From Dictyophora rubrovolvata (Eukaryota; Basidiomycota; Agaricomycetes; Phallales; Phallaceae): DNA of 64,000 nt. Position numbers and translations under genes: made by a program. The notes below the pieces were generated by a model. It was given only the letters and a program-made list of their open reading frames with translations. It searched no databases and had not been told where the DNA came from. Positions 1-12,500 of the stretch are shown here, one piece after another (position 1 is the stretch's first letter; the number at the start of each line of letters is the position of its first letter). The DNA lies in contig CP114126.1 in the NCBI GenBank assembly GCA_029959195.1, positions 806,001 through 870,000 of the forward strand. The letters are read 5' to 3'.

Positions 1-1019
1 CTCCGCGAGAAGAATGAGGGGACGTACGAGTTCAAGGGCGCCGGCGCACCTCGCCAGTATGTTCGAGTTAACGGACTCCGTCGCTTCCAGAGGGGCCTCA
101 GCGAGATCAAGGCTTCCATTGGTGACCACGGGATGGTCGCCGACCTCTATGTGAGGGAGATCGTTAAGTTGGAGGCGAAGGAGACGAGCGAGGACGAGGA
201 CGAGGCAGAGGAGGACGCGAGAGAGCTTCGCAAAACGAGAGAGAGATTGAATGAGCGGAAACAGGCCATCGTCGATCTCGAGAAGTTCTACGACGACGTC
301 AAGACGCAGTGGAGTGATATCGAGCTCCGCAACATCGGCCACGTCCATTACTCACCACCACTCTCCGTCGGCGTCAAGGGTGAGCGGTATACCGAGGATT
401 GGGGTACGTTCGAACTCGAGGAGGCGAAGTTCAAGGCCCAGTTCAAGGGCAACGTAGTGGATTTGGGTGCGTTTTGACTTACCTTTCTCATATTTACCTC
501 GTCTAACAAGAACAACCTTTTTCAGGAACCGCGATTACTCCCGAGAAACTTACTGCAATGATGTATCCTCAGGGTGGCGGTAAGATGACTTTTAAGTATC
601 CCGTGAATCGACAGTTAAGGATCAAGGGTGTCGCCACGCGAGAGCTGCTGGCCAACCCTGATATGTACGATAGCGATGGCCAACCCTGCCTTATCGTCCT
701 CAAAGACGGTTGCGCTACCGACCTCACCGTTGGACGCTACGCGGGCCTGGAGTCATTCCTTTGCGACGAAGATGGCGTCGAGTCCACTGAACTCGCCATT
801 TACAACTACGACAAGAAGGCCGGGGCGTTCTCAACCAAGGGAGACTCTGGCTCCCTTATTTTCGACGGCCTCGGTCGCATGGTTGGCCTCCTCCACTCCG
901 GGAAGTCAAAAGGCGGCTCGGCTAGTGTCCACGTCACGTATGCTACCCCTGCCTGGTGGCTCATTGGTCGCATCAAGGCGAAGTATCCGCACGCTGACTT
1001 GAACCGGACCACCTGGTAA
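1..1019 (+). CDS. Trypsin-like fold protein, 5' end outside window
   Basis: The frame is open from base 1, so the start lies upstream. Exon 1 ends at 466, a 59-nt GT-AG intron spans 467-525, and the phase joins cleanly to the exon that stops at 1017-1019. The visible N-terminal part is charged and probably coiled (an acidic EDEDEAEED stretch followed by basic helix-like sequence). The C-terminal ~150 residues carry GDSGSLIF, the serine-nucleophile motif of chymotrypsin-fold proteases, preceded by a TDLTVGR segment resembling the strand before it. Similar chymotrypsin-like domains occur in many basidiomycete hypothetical proteins. I could not locate convincing His and Asp partners because the 5' part is missing, so catalysis is inferred, not shown. 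It might be an inactive binding fold. Confidence 0.6.
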
Positions 1020-1806
1020 AAGCGAGAACAACATCATCGGTCTTCTGCTCTCCCATTTCCACACTCCTTCTCCTTCTGCGACTCGTTCCCGTTTCCTGGC
1101 GCTCGGTTATCTATTGGTAGATTCGGTTCACCGTGACATGGTTTTCGAGCATTCGGAAAAGTGGCTTGGAGCAAACTCGGCACAAAAGGGGGGGGGGTAG
1201 CCTTTTCGTCCCCCGCGTCTTCCATGATATTTTTTTTCGTGTTTTTGACATAAAAGATCATAGAAGATATTGGAGGGGGGATATATGGGGACCAATTTGG
1301 TTTTGGAGGATTTTGCGGTTCAGTAGTGGAATTAAAGGGAATCAGGTTCACAGGTGCGCAATGTTTCTGTTGGTGGAAATTTTCTTTTCAATTTTCGACC
1401 GCTTCTTCAAGGATTTTAAGTCCTAAAACAGAGGACGGGTCGCGATTGCTGCGAAATTCCTGCAAATCTTGGAAATTCAACCAAATGCGACTTTTCTTTT
1501 TCGCCTGTCAGAAAATTATCATACTTCTTTATCAACCCCAACCAATTGAAATTACCGATCAACGTTTATAACCTATTTCAGTTTTTGCCACAAAGCTCTC
1601 CCTCTCAGACAAGGACTTTCATTGGCTTCTCTTGGTTTCTCTTATTCTCTCGTCCAACCCCCTAGAAGACTTTGTAGTTAGGCGGTCTTCAAAGTTCGTT
1701 TCAAACAAAATTACAACTATAAACTTGTTATAATTCTGTCTCGAACATCCCGTTTCTTTATTAAATTCCATATATCGTCTTTCCGAGAAAAGAGAGAATT
1801 TTGTGT
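1020..1806. other. Intergenic, convergent 3' flanks
   Basis: The stretch lies between two convergent genes. It is T-rich on the plus strand, with a G7 run near 1191-1197. I see no convincing gene. Short open frames here lack coding-like composition or splice logic. Confidence 0.5.
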
Positions 1807-2970
1807 TCAGAAAGTTGTAGAGTACAAACCGAGCCGTCCACCATCTGTGATCGAGACATTTCCGTTAACATATGCTCCCGCTCTCGTCGTTAAGTAAAGA
1901 ATAAGGCCAGCCTGGGATGAATAAAATATGTTAGGCATAACATTATCTCTTCTAATGTTTCGGCTTGCTTTTCACTTACCATGTCTTCCGGCATCCCTGG
2001 TCTTTCAGCCGGAACGTAGCTCTTTGTGAAGAGTTCTTTCCTCATCATACCTAAACCGTGAGACATCTCTGTAAAAAAAAAGAAAAAAAGATTAATGAAC
2101 GAAAGAAAAGAAGAAAAAAGACAACCGACCACTGGGATAAAGGCCAGGAACAATGATATTACTCCTAATGTCATAGTTAAAGAACATGTTGGCCATCAAC
2201 TTTCCCAGATGTATCGCTGCTGCTTTACTTGTGGGATAGGCGGGCCCAGTTTGTCGACCGTCCCTTATATACCCAGAAATGGAAGAAACAGTGATAACCT
2301 GACTAGAAACCCCTGGTATGCCGCGCTTACTTCCTTTAGACAACAACTCCAGAAAAACGGCAGTGGCAAAAAACACAGATGTAACGTTTACATCGAATGT
2401 TTTTTGAACTTCTGACGAAGACATGCCCAAAAGCCTGTCTTGGAATTCTTTGATACTGGCTTCCGGAGTCAATGGTTTGTATAGTGGTCCAACCATTCCA
2501 GCATTGTTGACGAGAACGGTTATGTATCCTACTTGTTCTTCGATGATTTTGGCCATATTGAGGAGAGACTCGCGAGAGGTGACATCACCGACTATGGGGA
2601 TCATATTACCGTGTTTCTATACCGTGTATGTGTCAGTCTATGTTTGCACGAGGTACGTTCAAAGGTATTAATACCGCGTGCTCTGCAACTGCTTTTTCGA
2701 GAACTTCTTTTCTATATACAAGAGCTTTTAGCTCCCTTTCATTAAACCACGAGAATAGAGAAAGTCACCTTCTCCCAACAATGTATACCTTTGCACCATT
2801 ATTCTCCAGGGCTGCAGCGATCATCAAACCGATACCAGATCCACCGCCGGTGACGACAGCTACTACGCCTATAATATATATATCGAGAAGGATCAGAATG
2901 CAAAGAATATAATGAATACCATTGGCAGACCTTTAGCGGAGAACAGGTCCGAGGGATCAAGTTGGGACAT
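1807..2970 (-). CDS. Short-chain dehydrogenase/reductase
   Basis: NAD(P)-dependent oxidoreductase of the classical SDR family; the substrate cannot be read from sequence. Six exons join in phase: 2931-2970, 2769-2868, 2675-2711, 2130-2616, 1980-2068 and 1807-1911, giving 285 residues. Visible motifs are the Rossmann nucleotide loop TGGGSGIG near residue 20, NNAG, a catalytic Ser in VSSISG, and the YPTSK (YxxxK) active site. The C-terminal NGNVSITDGG is the usual SDR ending (ALPVDGG/VDGG type). The ATG at 2970 is the first in frame, and the next exon restores GVVAVVTGG, which supports this start. Length matches the family. The nearest neighbours are unrelated housekeeping genes, so no pathway is suggested. 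Confidence 0.9.
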
Positions 2971-3601
2971 GATTTTGAACAATTATAGACGAGGGGAACG
3001 AAGTTTTGAGAACATCGACGTGAGCATACATAAATATATACTGAGGTAAGGTTCGGGCATAAATACCCGCATGCATGCGTACATACTCGCGAGACTCTCA
3101 CTCCACACTTTAACGTCACCCTTGCTTGGGATCGCAGCTCGCCTCTTTTTCTGGCGTGATTATCAAAGGCGACAGCTACTCAGATGCTCGCAGGACCTTC
3201 TTTGACTTATAAAGTAAAAAGTATGTAAACTGGTCCGGTTGCATGTTTAGGTTCGGTTAATTAGCCAAGCTATTATATAATAGGGATTCACGAGATATGG
3301 GTTTGAAATAATGGGCTGAATCATCTTATTGAGCGTCGACGAATTCATGATTTAGTTTCCTGTCGTGTAACAAGCGAAACTTCGTAGGAAGGAAAAGAGA
3401 CGAACTGAAGCTTCCAAGCTTGGGGGTGGTTCTTCTGTGCGAACGATCACAAAAAAAAAACAAATTTTAGACTGTGACACCATACCATGAAAACATTGGC
3501 CGACTAATCCCTTAATCATTGCAAATCTTCATCACGCTTTCTCATGCATAGAGCCCATGAATTTCGAGTCTGTGCTTTCACACTTGTATAAGCAGGTAAA
3601 T
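2971..3601. other. Intergenic between SDR promoter and PPM1 3' end
   Basis: It holds the upstream region of the SDR gene and the 3' flank of PPM1. No gene is visible. An A10 run occurs near 3451-3460. Confidence 0.5.
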
Positions 3602-4891
3602 TCATTCAATCGTGGTCAATATAGCTTTTTTTACACCCCAATCCATATTACCTTCCAGAAACGAATTTTCAAGAGCTCCCGAGGTTTTTAAACCCCAGGA
3701 TATGACATAGTGATCAAGGACAAGGTCGAGTTCTTCAACTTCGTCCAAAAACTCCAGCTTGGAGAGGCTTCGTTAAATAGACATTCATCAAATCACCATC
3801 TACTTTTACCAAATTACAAGATGACATACCGGGTACGCTCTTCATCATCAATGCATTGATACCGCAAAGTCTTTAAAGAACGCGCTTGACCACGCACAAA
3901 TCCGGTTTGTAAAAACCGCGATACTTGATCATTTAGGGTAGCATATGCATCAATCCCAGGTAATGTCAAATTACGTGTCTAAATATTGTTAACGATTCTG
4001 AAGAAGAAGAAAAAAATCCGCCATGAATTCATGTTTTATGCTCACTTTCAAATTCGCCTTCATAACTCTCCCAAAATCGTCGTTCAAACCATACATCTCA
4101 TATACGATCGCACCGACGCATGAAAATGCCTCAGTGAAATGTCTTAATAAAGCGTCTGACTGAGCCTTTGTCATATAGACGAGAACGCATTCGGAAATGA
4201 CGAGCGTAGGAAGTGATGGATCAAGAAGTGTTATAGCTTGTGAGAAATCTGTGATATTGCGAAGATCTACTCCTTGCAAAATGTATTTTCCAGAGGTTAA
4301 TGAAGTAGCTGAAAAATAAATAAAAACCTTGAGCTCTGATTGTTTCTGAAAACAAGTAGAAGAAGAAAAAAAGGAAAGGTACCAGATTCTGTGAATTCGC
4401 CTAAGATGGTGTGGAGCATTGGATACCGTTTGATCACCGTAATTTTCTTACGAACCATTTCCGGAAAGTCAATTTCGAGGTACCGAGAACAATTGGAGAC
4501 CAAATTCCCATTTGAGCGTAAGAGTCCATTCTAAAGGAAGCTTTAAGACTAGGGTGTAAAGAAAGTCTGGGTCCGAACCTACAACGAGTCTCCAGAATCG
4601 CGTATCACTGCCCGCTCCGAGACTCACAATTTGGAACGAACTTCCACTTGAAAGTGTGTTCACTATTCTCGCCCAATCGACTATAAGATCATCAATAATT
4701 TTGGACCGGATATAAGTACCCCAGTTTATGAGTGGAGGTCGGGGAGGAATGAATTGGGACTGGGAAATAAACAAATTGATAAAAGGGTCATGAAGATAGT
4801 GTTTGTTGACTGCTGAAAGACGCGCTATTGCTGCATCTGAGTCAGTTTCGCGTATTGCGGTATCTGGATCACGGTCTAAACGATTTCGCAT
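3602..4891 (-). CDS. PPM1: Leucine carboxyl methyltransferase 1 (PP2A methyltransferase)
   Basis: Transfers a methyl group from S-adenosylmethionine to the C-terminal leucine of the PP2A catalytic subunit, which steers PP2A holoenzyme assembly; cytosolic in known homologues. Exon 1 (4583-4891) carries the family N-terminus: YLHDPFI, PPLINWGTYIR, then LGAGSDTRFWRL at about residues 91-102, the SAM-binding loop. The next exons give YLEIDFPEMV, then LQGVDLRN, LLDPSLPTLVISECVLVYM, and EMYGLNDDFGRVM. The last exon gives LDEVEELDLVLDHYVISWG, the conserved C-terminal block, and stops at 3602. Splice sites between blocks are standard, for example the GTACC donor near 4382. About 350 residues, normal for the family. 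It is head-to-head with TIM22. Confidence 0.92.
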
Positions 4892-4959
4892 GGCTCAAGC
4901 AGGTCTCAATGAAAGGGCACCGCTGTGACATGTGACACGAAGTTTTACGTAAGTAGGAT
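4892..4959. promoter_or_regulatory. Compact divergent promoter PPM1 / TIM22
   Basis: Only 68 bp separate the two start codons, which point away from each other. Both transcripts must start in this gap or use leaders overlapping the other gene. No clear TATA box is visible. The function is inferred from position alone. Confidence 0.4.
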
Positions 4960-5761
4960 ATGCCCTTCCAATTTTCGGCACCTTTTATACGACCTGACCA
5001 AGAGGCTTTACCTCCAGGTAGTTATCTTGTCTGATTTGTTTTAAAGATATTTCCTGAACAGAAATAATTTTTTAGGATGGACCGAGCAGGATAGAACTGT
5101 TTTTCTACAGCAACAAAAATGGGCCAACATGGGGGCGGAAGCCCTCCACTCTTGCCCTTCCAAAGCATTAATGGCAGGCGGAATGGGTAAAGAAAAAAAA
5201 AGACACACAAATACCTTTTACATTAGATACTGAATAACAATTTCTTGATCTCAGGTTTTGGCTTAGGCGCGTTTATATCCCTCATGTCCGCTAGTTTTGC
5301 ATACGAAGACCCGTTATTACGATCACAAATCGGAGCTGGCAGTCGAACGAATACTCAAAAAACGGTGGAAATTTTCAAAGACATGGGTAAAGGGATGTAT
5401 CGTAGCGGTCGCGGGTTTGCCAAAGTTGCAGCCTTATTCTCTGGTATCGAATGTGTTATTGAATCGGTACGAATAAAGAACCTTCTCCACTACTAGATCT
5501 AAATTTCTCTCACCATAATTGTTATTTATTTATAGTATCGGGCTAAAAATGATATGATCAATGGAACCAGCGCAGGCTTCGTTGCAGGGAGTATTCTAGC
5601 GTACTCACAAGGACCCCGTGCCGCCCTTGGGGGAGGAGTTGCGTTTGGGTTATTTTCTTTTGCTATCGAACTTTTCCTTCGGAGGGAACCCAAGGAGTAT
5701 GTTCTTTGTTATTCCTCAAAAAAAGCCCGTCCTGACGATTATGTATAACAGCGACGATTAG
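4960..5761 (+). CDS. TIM22: Mitochondrial inner-membrane translocase TIM22
   Basis: Channel subunit of the TIM22 carrier translocase, which inserts multispanning carriers into the inner mitochondrial membrane. Five exons join in phase: 4960-5017, 5076-5186, 5255-5466, 5536-5696 and 5752-5761, giving 183 residues, the usual size. The Tim17/22/23 signature is clear: a Cys just before a helix (HSCPSKALMAGGMGFGLG), a second segment around GFAKVAALFSGIECVIES, then YRAKNDMINGTSAGFVAG and a C-terminal segment rich in Gly (ALGGGVAFGLFSFAIELF). The GMGFGLGAF and GTSAGFVAG parts match the Gly-rich helices of the family. The last exon adds only the DDD end. Four hydrophobic segments are seen. Identification as TIM22 rather than TIM17/23 rests on the CPSK and KNDMINGTSAGF blocks. 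Confidence 0.9.
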
Positions 5762-6415
5762 AGCGCGGTTTCTTTGTATATTACTAGTCCTTAACTTATC
5801 ATAATCCGACGATAGAGGTCGAAATCCCCTAATCACAAAAGCTTCTTTTGATAAGCCAAAAACCTTAATTATTTCCTTATGGGTAATCGAGCCTTGAAGG
5901 AGCCGAAAGAACACGCTAATGTGAGCTCAATTGGACGTACGTACATACATATGTGAAAATTCTTTTGACGTCTGTCGTGTGGTATATGTAGTAAACTGAA
6001 ATCTATCCTCAGAACTGATAACAAATAAAGATGGTTCTCTTATCAAGGATAGCCCGCGATGTCAACTAAATTAAACAACATGTTTGTATACATTCCCTAC
6101 ATACTTCTCAAGGCTCACGTCAAAAAGTGGTACGTACATAAATGTAGTATTCCGCGTGTCTAGGCATTGACGTCAAAACCTATATCAAACCTCATTAATG
6201 TCATTTGAGTTAAACGAACTAACGGGTCAGTGAAGCTTAGCGCGAAGATGGATCCAAAAATAAACTTGTTTTGATGGCTCCTTTGGTATACAAGAGTTAC
6301 ACAGCTGATGCTTCATAGACGATAACAGGTCATAATCAAAAAAAAAAAAAAAAACAAGCAAACAAGCAAACAATAGCCGATACAGGATGTGATATCACAT
6401 CTGTTGAGTTTTGTC
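5762..6415. other. Intergenic between convergent TIM22 and SH3 gene
   Basis: AT-rich 3' flanks of two convergent genes. No gene is recognised. A poly-A run sits near 6340. Confidence 0.5.
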
Positions 6416-8481
6416 TCAAAGCAACTTGACATATGCAGCAGGTATCAATCCAGTTTTTCCATGCAATTCTGCCGTCCACCTGCGGGGTGGAAAAATAATT
6501 TAAAAAAGGCAAGTAAGACGGTATAATCAGCAGTCGGAGAAATAAAAGAGAGCGCGTGTGATTGTTAATATCACTGATCACATACCAGTCGTCTGATGTA
6601 CGTTCCTTCACCAAGACACGTTGGTCCACTTTCAGCTCGAGGTCGTTTGTATCCTGGGTGAGCGAGAAGGGTAAAGAAAAGATCATCCATCAGTTAGAAA
6701 ACGAAAGATTGGTAGAAAGGAAAAGTGTAGTTGTTTGTTTTGGGAGCATAGTCCAAGGAGGAGGGGAACAATGGATCGGCAATCGGATAGAATTTTTTTG
6801 CCATGATGTAGAAGAAAACAAACACGTACCGAGCTCGTGTAATCATAAAGAACTTCGGCCCATTCACCTTCGAGGGCTTCCTCCTCCTCCTCTACCTCCT
6901 CTTCTTCTTCGTGATGCTGTTCCTCTTCGAGTTCTGGTTCAGGCTCCGGTTCCGGCTCAACAGGACGACCAGGTACGCGACGAGGGGGAACAGCACGACG
7001 ACTCGGTGGAGGAGGTGCCCGGGTCGGATTCGTGGCAGTCGAAGAATTTTGTCGTGACGCTTTCAAGGACGATGGAGTAACCAAAGCAGGGGACTCGACT
7101 TCTTCGTCATCATCGTTATTATTAGATTTGACCCATGACGGTCGTGCATCTATCTTACTATTCGCGTCCTGTTATGTGGTTTGAGTTTTAGTTAGATAGA
7201 TGAGCATGTAGCGGATAAAGTCAATAAAGGAAATCGGAAATTCAGGCACGCGAAGCAAAAAAAAAGGGTTGAAACTTGAGATCGTTGGCAGTAAGTCATT
7301 GATCGAGATTAATCATTAGTGTGTGAGAGAAAGAGTATGAAAAAGGAGTGAGAGAGGCAAATAGGAAAATTGGCGAAGGAAATACGTTTTTTAGTTGTGA
7401 AACTCACATGTGTTTTTCGCTGTACGGGTGGCGTAAAGCTAGAAGGGACCAGGAGCGAACTTCGACTACTGGGAGGTGGACCGCTGCTTGCGGAAACATC
7501 CGAGGACGTCGACGCCATTCGCCTTGGCGGCGGGGCTGGACGCGAACTGGGATTGTTACTGTTATTGACCCTACTAGTATTATTATTACTGCTATTGTTG
7601 AATGCCATTTTTGCTGCAGCAATTCTGCCGACAGCAGAAGACAATTCGTTAGACAGGTCTTGATTCGACTAGAACAAGCAGAAGATTGATATTAGATAAG
7701 GTGGAAGAAGAATAATAATTTATAAGAAAAAAAAAGGAAATCCGACATATTTTTCGACGAGGAGATCGGAAGACACACAGTAAGGACTTATTGCACGCGC
7801 ATGTGCCATGGATTTTGTTTTTTTTGTTACGTTTTGTTTTGTTACTTACATTGCTATTATTGGCGTAATTAATTGGAGATGGGGAGGATCTTGCCAGTTT
7901 CGGGCTGTCTTTGCCAGTTGCATCGTCACCGGCTGTGGTGGACGCACTTACCCGACGGGGAACGGCAGGTGGCCGTGCGGGGGGTTTGGGGGACGAGGGT
8001 GACGATGACGGTGGAATAAATGATTTCTTGGGAGCATTCTGATTCGAAATCGAAGTCGAAGTCAAAGAGTCGACAGTAGTAGTAGTATTAGTGGTAGTGG
8101 TGGTAGTCCCGGATGATGCTAACTGCAGGGCTTCCGCAAGTTCCGGACGAGTGGAAAAGTACCTGTTTCGTAATGTGAGTTGTCATCGAGAGACAAAAGA
8201 GGAGAGAATTAAATGTGTGATGTTCTTATTTTATACGACACACGGAGATCGCGTAAACGAAGGACAACAGAAAAGAATCATTGCATCAGGGTGTGCACAA
8301 ATACATATATAAAGACAGGACCCAGCAGATGAACAACATGATGGCCTGTCACCCCCACACCACACCTCGATGATCTCCTCCCCTGCAAGAAAACAAAGAA
8401 AAATAAACACTCGACACTCAACTCGTCAAGAAGCTCGAAAAACGCAGCCTTGTCTTCGGAATCCAAGTCGGCAAATACCAT
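6416..8481 (-). CDS. SH3-domain protein with acidic/proline-rich linker
   Basis: Six exons join in phase (8423-8481, 7850-8162, 7408-7668, 6830-7168, 6586-6653, 6416-6479) to give 367 residues. Order: N-terminal helical motif MVFADLDSEDKAAFFELLDE then YFSTRPELAEAL; a long low-complexity linker with several PxxP stretches (PPARPPAVPRR, RAPPPPSRR, RPAPPPRR) that could bind SH3 domains; a Glu-rich block; and a C-terminal SH3 domain (VLYDYTSS, DLELKVDQRVLV, DDWWTAE, GLIPAAYVKLL). The SH3 domain occupies about the last 55 residues, with the ALYDY-like, WW and Pro-Tyr positions intact. Known relatives act at cortical actin and endocytic sites, so that role is likely but inferred. The ATG at 8481 is chosen because the first exon reads directly into the conserved N-terminal motif. 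Confidence 0.85.
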
Positions 8482-9510
8482 CGCGGTTTATTAAAGAACT
8501 GGGAACGTTGAACGCCAGCAGCTCAAAAGAAACAGCAGCCAACACAATCAGGGAAGTGAGTGAGTGAACGGTGTGCCGGTGTCGCAGTGTGTGTACGTGC
8601 AACGTGGTGTAAATTTAAAAAACCTCTGTCCCTGACCTCTGCACAGGTTTCTGTCCAAAATAGGTCTGGCACTGTTGTATCAAATCACGCATCAATTGGC
8701 GATCGAGACACACAGCACAGGTGTTGCCGTGATGATTCAGATTTCAATTTGAAACAACACTATATAAGCAGCGTTGCAAAGACGTGAGCATGATAATACC
8801 ATTACACAGAACACAGCAAATTTATCAACCAAAAGAAAAGACGAAGAACAGAACATGAAGAAAACGTAAATGGTGAGCAATGAATAGACCGGTGGTAAAT
8901 CGAAGGGAAAACGACGTAAATAGTACTTATTAATCAAACCAGGCGACGAAGATAGAAAAAGGTGAGATAGAAGCATAAAAAAACGACCAAAAAAAATAGA
9001 GAAGTAAAAAAGAAAGAACTGAACAACCCATACAGAGCGTAATTGAGTCGCAATCGCAGCTGGCAAGACACACACCACTAGTGCATCTCAGGCGAATCCA
9101 ACACACTAGCCGCTCAATCAATATGGCCGGGTCCCATAATAATTCAAAAGGGCTTATAATTTCTCTCCACGAACACCACCACCACACAGAATTCGAGAGA
9201 AGATCGGGGATTTCGCGTAATCTTGTATCCTTCCCCTTCCCCTAGTCTAAGCCTCGGGGAAATCCTATACAAGTATAAGGTCTTGTTTTCGGTTTTGTTT
9301 CAAAGTTCAATCATCCCATCACATATTGTTGCCGCGCCTCGCTGCCATACACCATCGCGGGCCCACTTTTTAAAGGAACCATAAAAGGTGGCGTGGCGTC
9401 GCATGGGTATGTATACTCATACATGTACCAAAAAAAAAAGGGGGTGGAGGGAGGGGAGAGAAAGAGGGAGACGACTTGCATATGCCATGTGTCGATATTC
9501 TCCTCCCCTC
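8482..9510. other. Intergenic: SH3-gene promoter and SSXT-gene 3' flank
   Basis: About 1 kb between two minus-strand genes. Purine-rich on the plus strand. It contains a short GGAG/GAGGG-rich patch near 9440-9470 just beyond the SSXT stop. No gene is supported. Confidence 0.45.
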
Positions 9511-12500
9511 CTATTCACCCCCATTCCAATTAAATAGAGACTCTAACGGATCCCCCCCTAGTCCATCAGTTGGCAACATACCCGCTGAATTCGAAGCCGA
9601 TGACCCAGGTCGCGACGGTTCTCCTCCTCCTCCTCCCATCATCCGATTTCCTCCACCGCCTCCAACGCTCCCCGGAGTACCTATTCGAGACATCCCCGCA
9701 TCGGGATGATGCTGCAAAGCGGCAGGTGATATAGCATGATACGGTGGCTGAGACTGCGACATCTGTCCTGATGTTGTTTGAGCTTGCGTTAGGTACGCCT
9801 GTTGTTGAGAAGGATGTGACTGCTGCACACGACCAGTGCCGACGTCATTGCCTCCACCGTAAATCATACCAGGGTTGATGGTACCTCCTCCCACATTGGA
9901 ATACTGTTGCTGTTGCTGTTGCTGTTGCTGCTGATGTTGCTGCTGCTGCTGTACTTGTGCAGCCGCCGCCATAGTAGCAGGACTCATCCTTCCCATCGCA
10001 GTACCCGGTCGAAATCCAGCCGCAATTTGCTGCTGTTGCTGTTGCTGTTGCTGGCGTTGTTGAACCTGGTTATATAACGCTATCTGATGATACATATTCT
10101 CATTTTGCATAGCTGCAGCAGCAGCAGCATTTGAAGAGGAAGAGGAAACAACCGGGCGTTTTTGTGTCATGTTTGGCGCGAGACCTCCTCTGGCGGCCGC
10201 GGCGGCCGAAAGCATATCTGATGGAGACGGAGCACTTCGATTAGGAACGTTATTAGGCATACCGCCAATGGTGCCTATACCCATACCACCCATACCTCCC
10301 ATGCCTAGATTCATTCCCACGGGTGAACCACGTCCAAACGGCGCTGCCGGTCCAGAAGCCGTATTCGGTGGAGAACCAGCTGATGAAGAGGGTCCTCTAG
10401 ATACAGTACCAGAGGAATGCATCCCAATCTGTCCTTGCCCAATTTGATGCTGCTGTTGTTGTTGCCCAACAGAACCAGAAACCATCCCAACACCGCCGCC
10501 ACCTATGCCTGCCTGATGCTGTAACTGATGACGAACTGCATCGGCCATACTATGGGCGTCAGATACGCTGATAACACCATCCTTTCCACGCAGATGCATT
10601 TGTTGTTGAATCAGTCGAAGTTGACGGTCTTGAGGTGTCATATTTTGATTCAACCCTGCACCAGGTCCACCACCACCACCACCCGCAGGAGGAACTGAAG
10701 GAGGTGCATTACCCATTCCCTTCGCGTTCATTGATCCTGCGCTCGCACTTCCGCTCTGCGATCCAGCTGTACCAGATCTCACATGGATACCCATCCCACC
10801 AGAAGCAGAAGCAGCACTCGAAGGTGGCGCCATATGTTGTTGGTGAGCTGCTTGTGCTGGAGTCATTTGTGGTCCTCGCGATCCAGTCATTCCCTGCATA
10901 CCACCTCCGCCACCGCCGACATTTGGTGGCGATCCGCTTTGTCTGCTAAAAGGCGAGCCAACCGTTGTTTGGTCGATAGGTGTTTGAGGATGCCCCTGAT
11001 TGTTACTATGTGCGGGAGTAGCGGGATTCATCACTCCATTTCGCTGGTTGGTTTGATCGACCGGTGATTGTTGAGGCATACTACCTCCCGCGGAACGCTG
11101 GGCTTGCTGCTGGCGAATATTATTCTATGAAAGGAAAGGAAGGAAGAAAAAAAGGGGGGTGATATTCAGTCACCACCGTTTTAAGCTGAACATGTAGAAC
11201 GGAATCTCACCTGGACGATTTGCATCCTCTGTAATTGTTGTTGCCAGGGAAGATGCGCAAATCCAGGAACATTCGCTAACATGTAGGCTACGAACGAATT
11301 AGAGCCACCGCTTTGCAGGGCTTGATAGTTCGTCAATCCACTCGGTCCATAGGCATTCGCGATTAATTGAATTACTTGCGCTGTCAGATGTGGTGGAGGA
11401 TGAATCTGCATCGACATTCCAGCAGCAGCGTTCATGGAATTGGGGACAGAAGCGGCTGAATTCATTTGGCTGGCGGCGGATGCTGCTGCTGCTGTATTCA
11501 AAGACAAATGCGACTGAGCCTGATTCATAGCCATGGCTGCCGCATTATTAGCAACACCTGAACTGCTGGCGCCCATTGTTGCTGCGTTCGGCATCATTGT
11601 CGTCATTCGTGGATCTTTCATTAAACCAGCGGCACCTGGGGCTACAAGCGCATTGGGGTTAGATCGATTTGATTGAATGGCCTGAGCTTGTTGGATCATT
11701 CGCGCCCGTTGTGCCAGTTGTGCTTGCGCTTGTAATTCCAACATATTCGTATTCGTACCCACCCCAACCCCTACACCAGACAATCCTTGCCCGCCATAAC
11801 CGAGTTGTGGATTTACCGCATTAGAATTTTGCGAGTGGTGTAGCTGTCCGTGCGATCCATGCGATTGCGCACCTTGGAGAGTTAGGGAACCTGCTTGACC
11901 TTGTTGAGTAATGGCAACTTCCGGAGAACTACGCAATGACATGGATGATTGTGAGGTATGCCCGACGGCAGAACCCGAATGCGGGGAGTGTGCTTGTACC
12001 GGTTGCATTCCTCCCATTCCCATTCCACCACCACTACTGGGAAGCATACTCATACCCGTGTTCATACCTAAACTCGCTTGCATTTGTGCTTGATGAGACA
12101 TTCCCATATCTTGCACTCCCATTCCAGTCCCCATCATATTGTTCATGCCCACTCCGCCAGCTCCGGGACCTGCGACGCTAACTCCCGTTCCATTCGACAT
12201 AACAGACGGGCTCCGAGCATGTGGTGGACTCGCAGCAGCAGCCAGAGGTGGATTTGAATGCCGTCGCTCACCCGTGTCAACACGTTTGCGCATACCATTT
12301 TGGTCGTCGGGTAATGGATCAATTGGTGGACCTCGTTTTATACCAGCAGCGATCATACCTGGTGGGGCCGGTTGGATAGGAACACCAGAAGCAGTCTGTC
12401 TGGAACCTAAATAAAAAAAGCATTGTGAAACAGAGGATATAATTGGGGAATAAAAATATATTAGAGCTCATACCTGCTGATAGGGGAGGATGGACACTGG

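Noticed and set aside
9511-11079. The polyglutamine gene as an ARID/SWI1 protein
   Set aside because: No ARID motif could be found. The SSXT pattern in the upstream exons explains the conserved part better.
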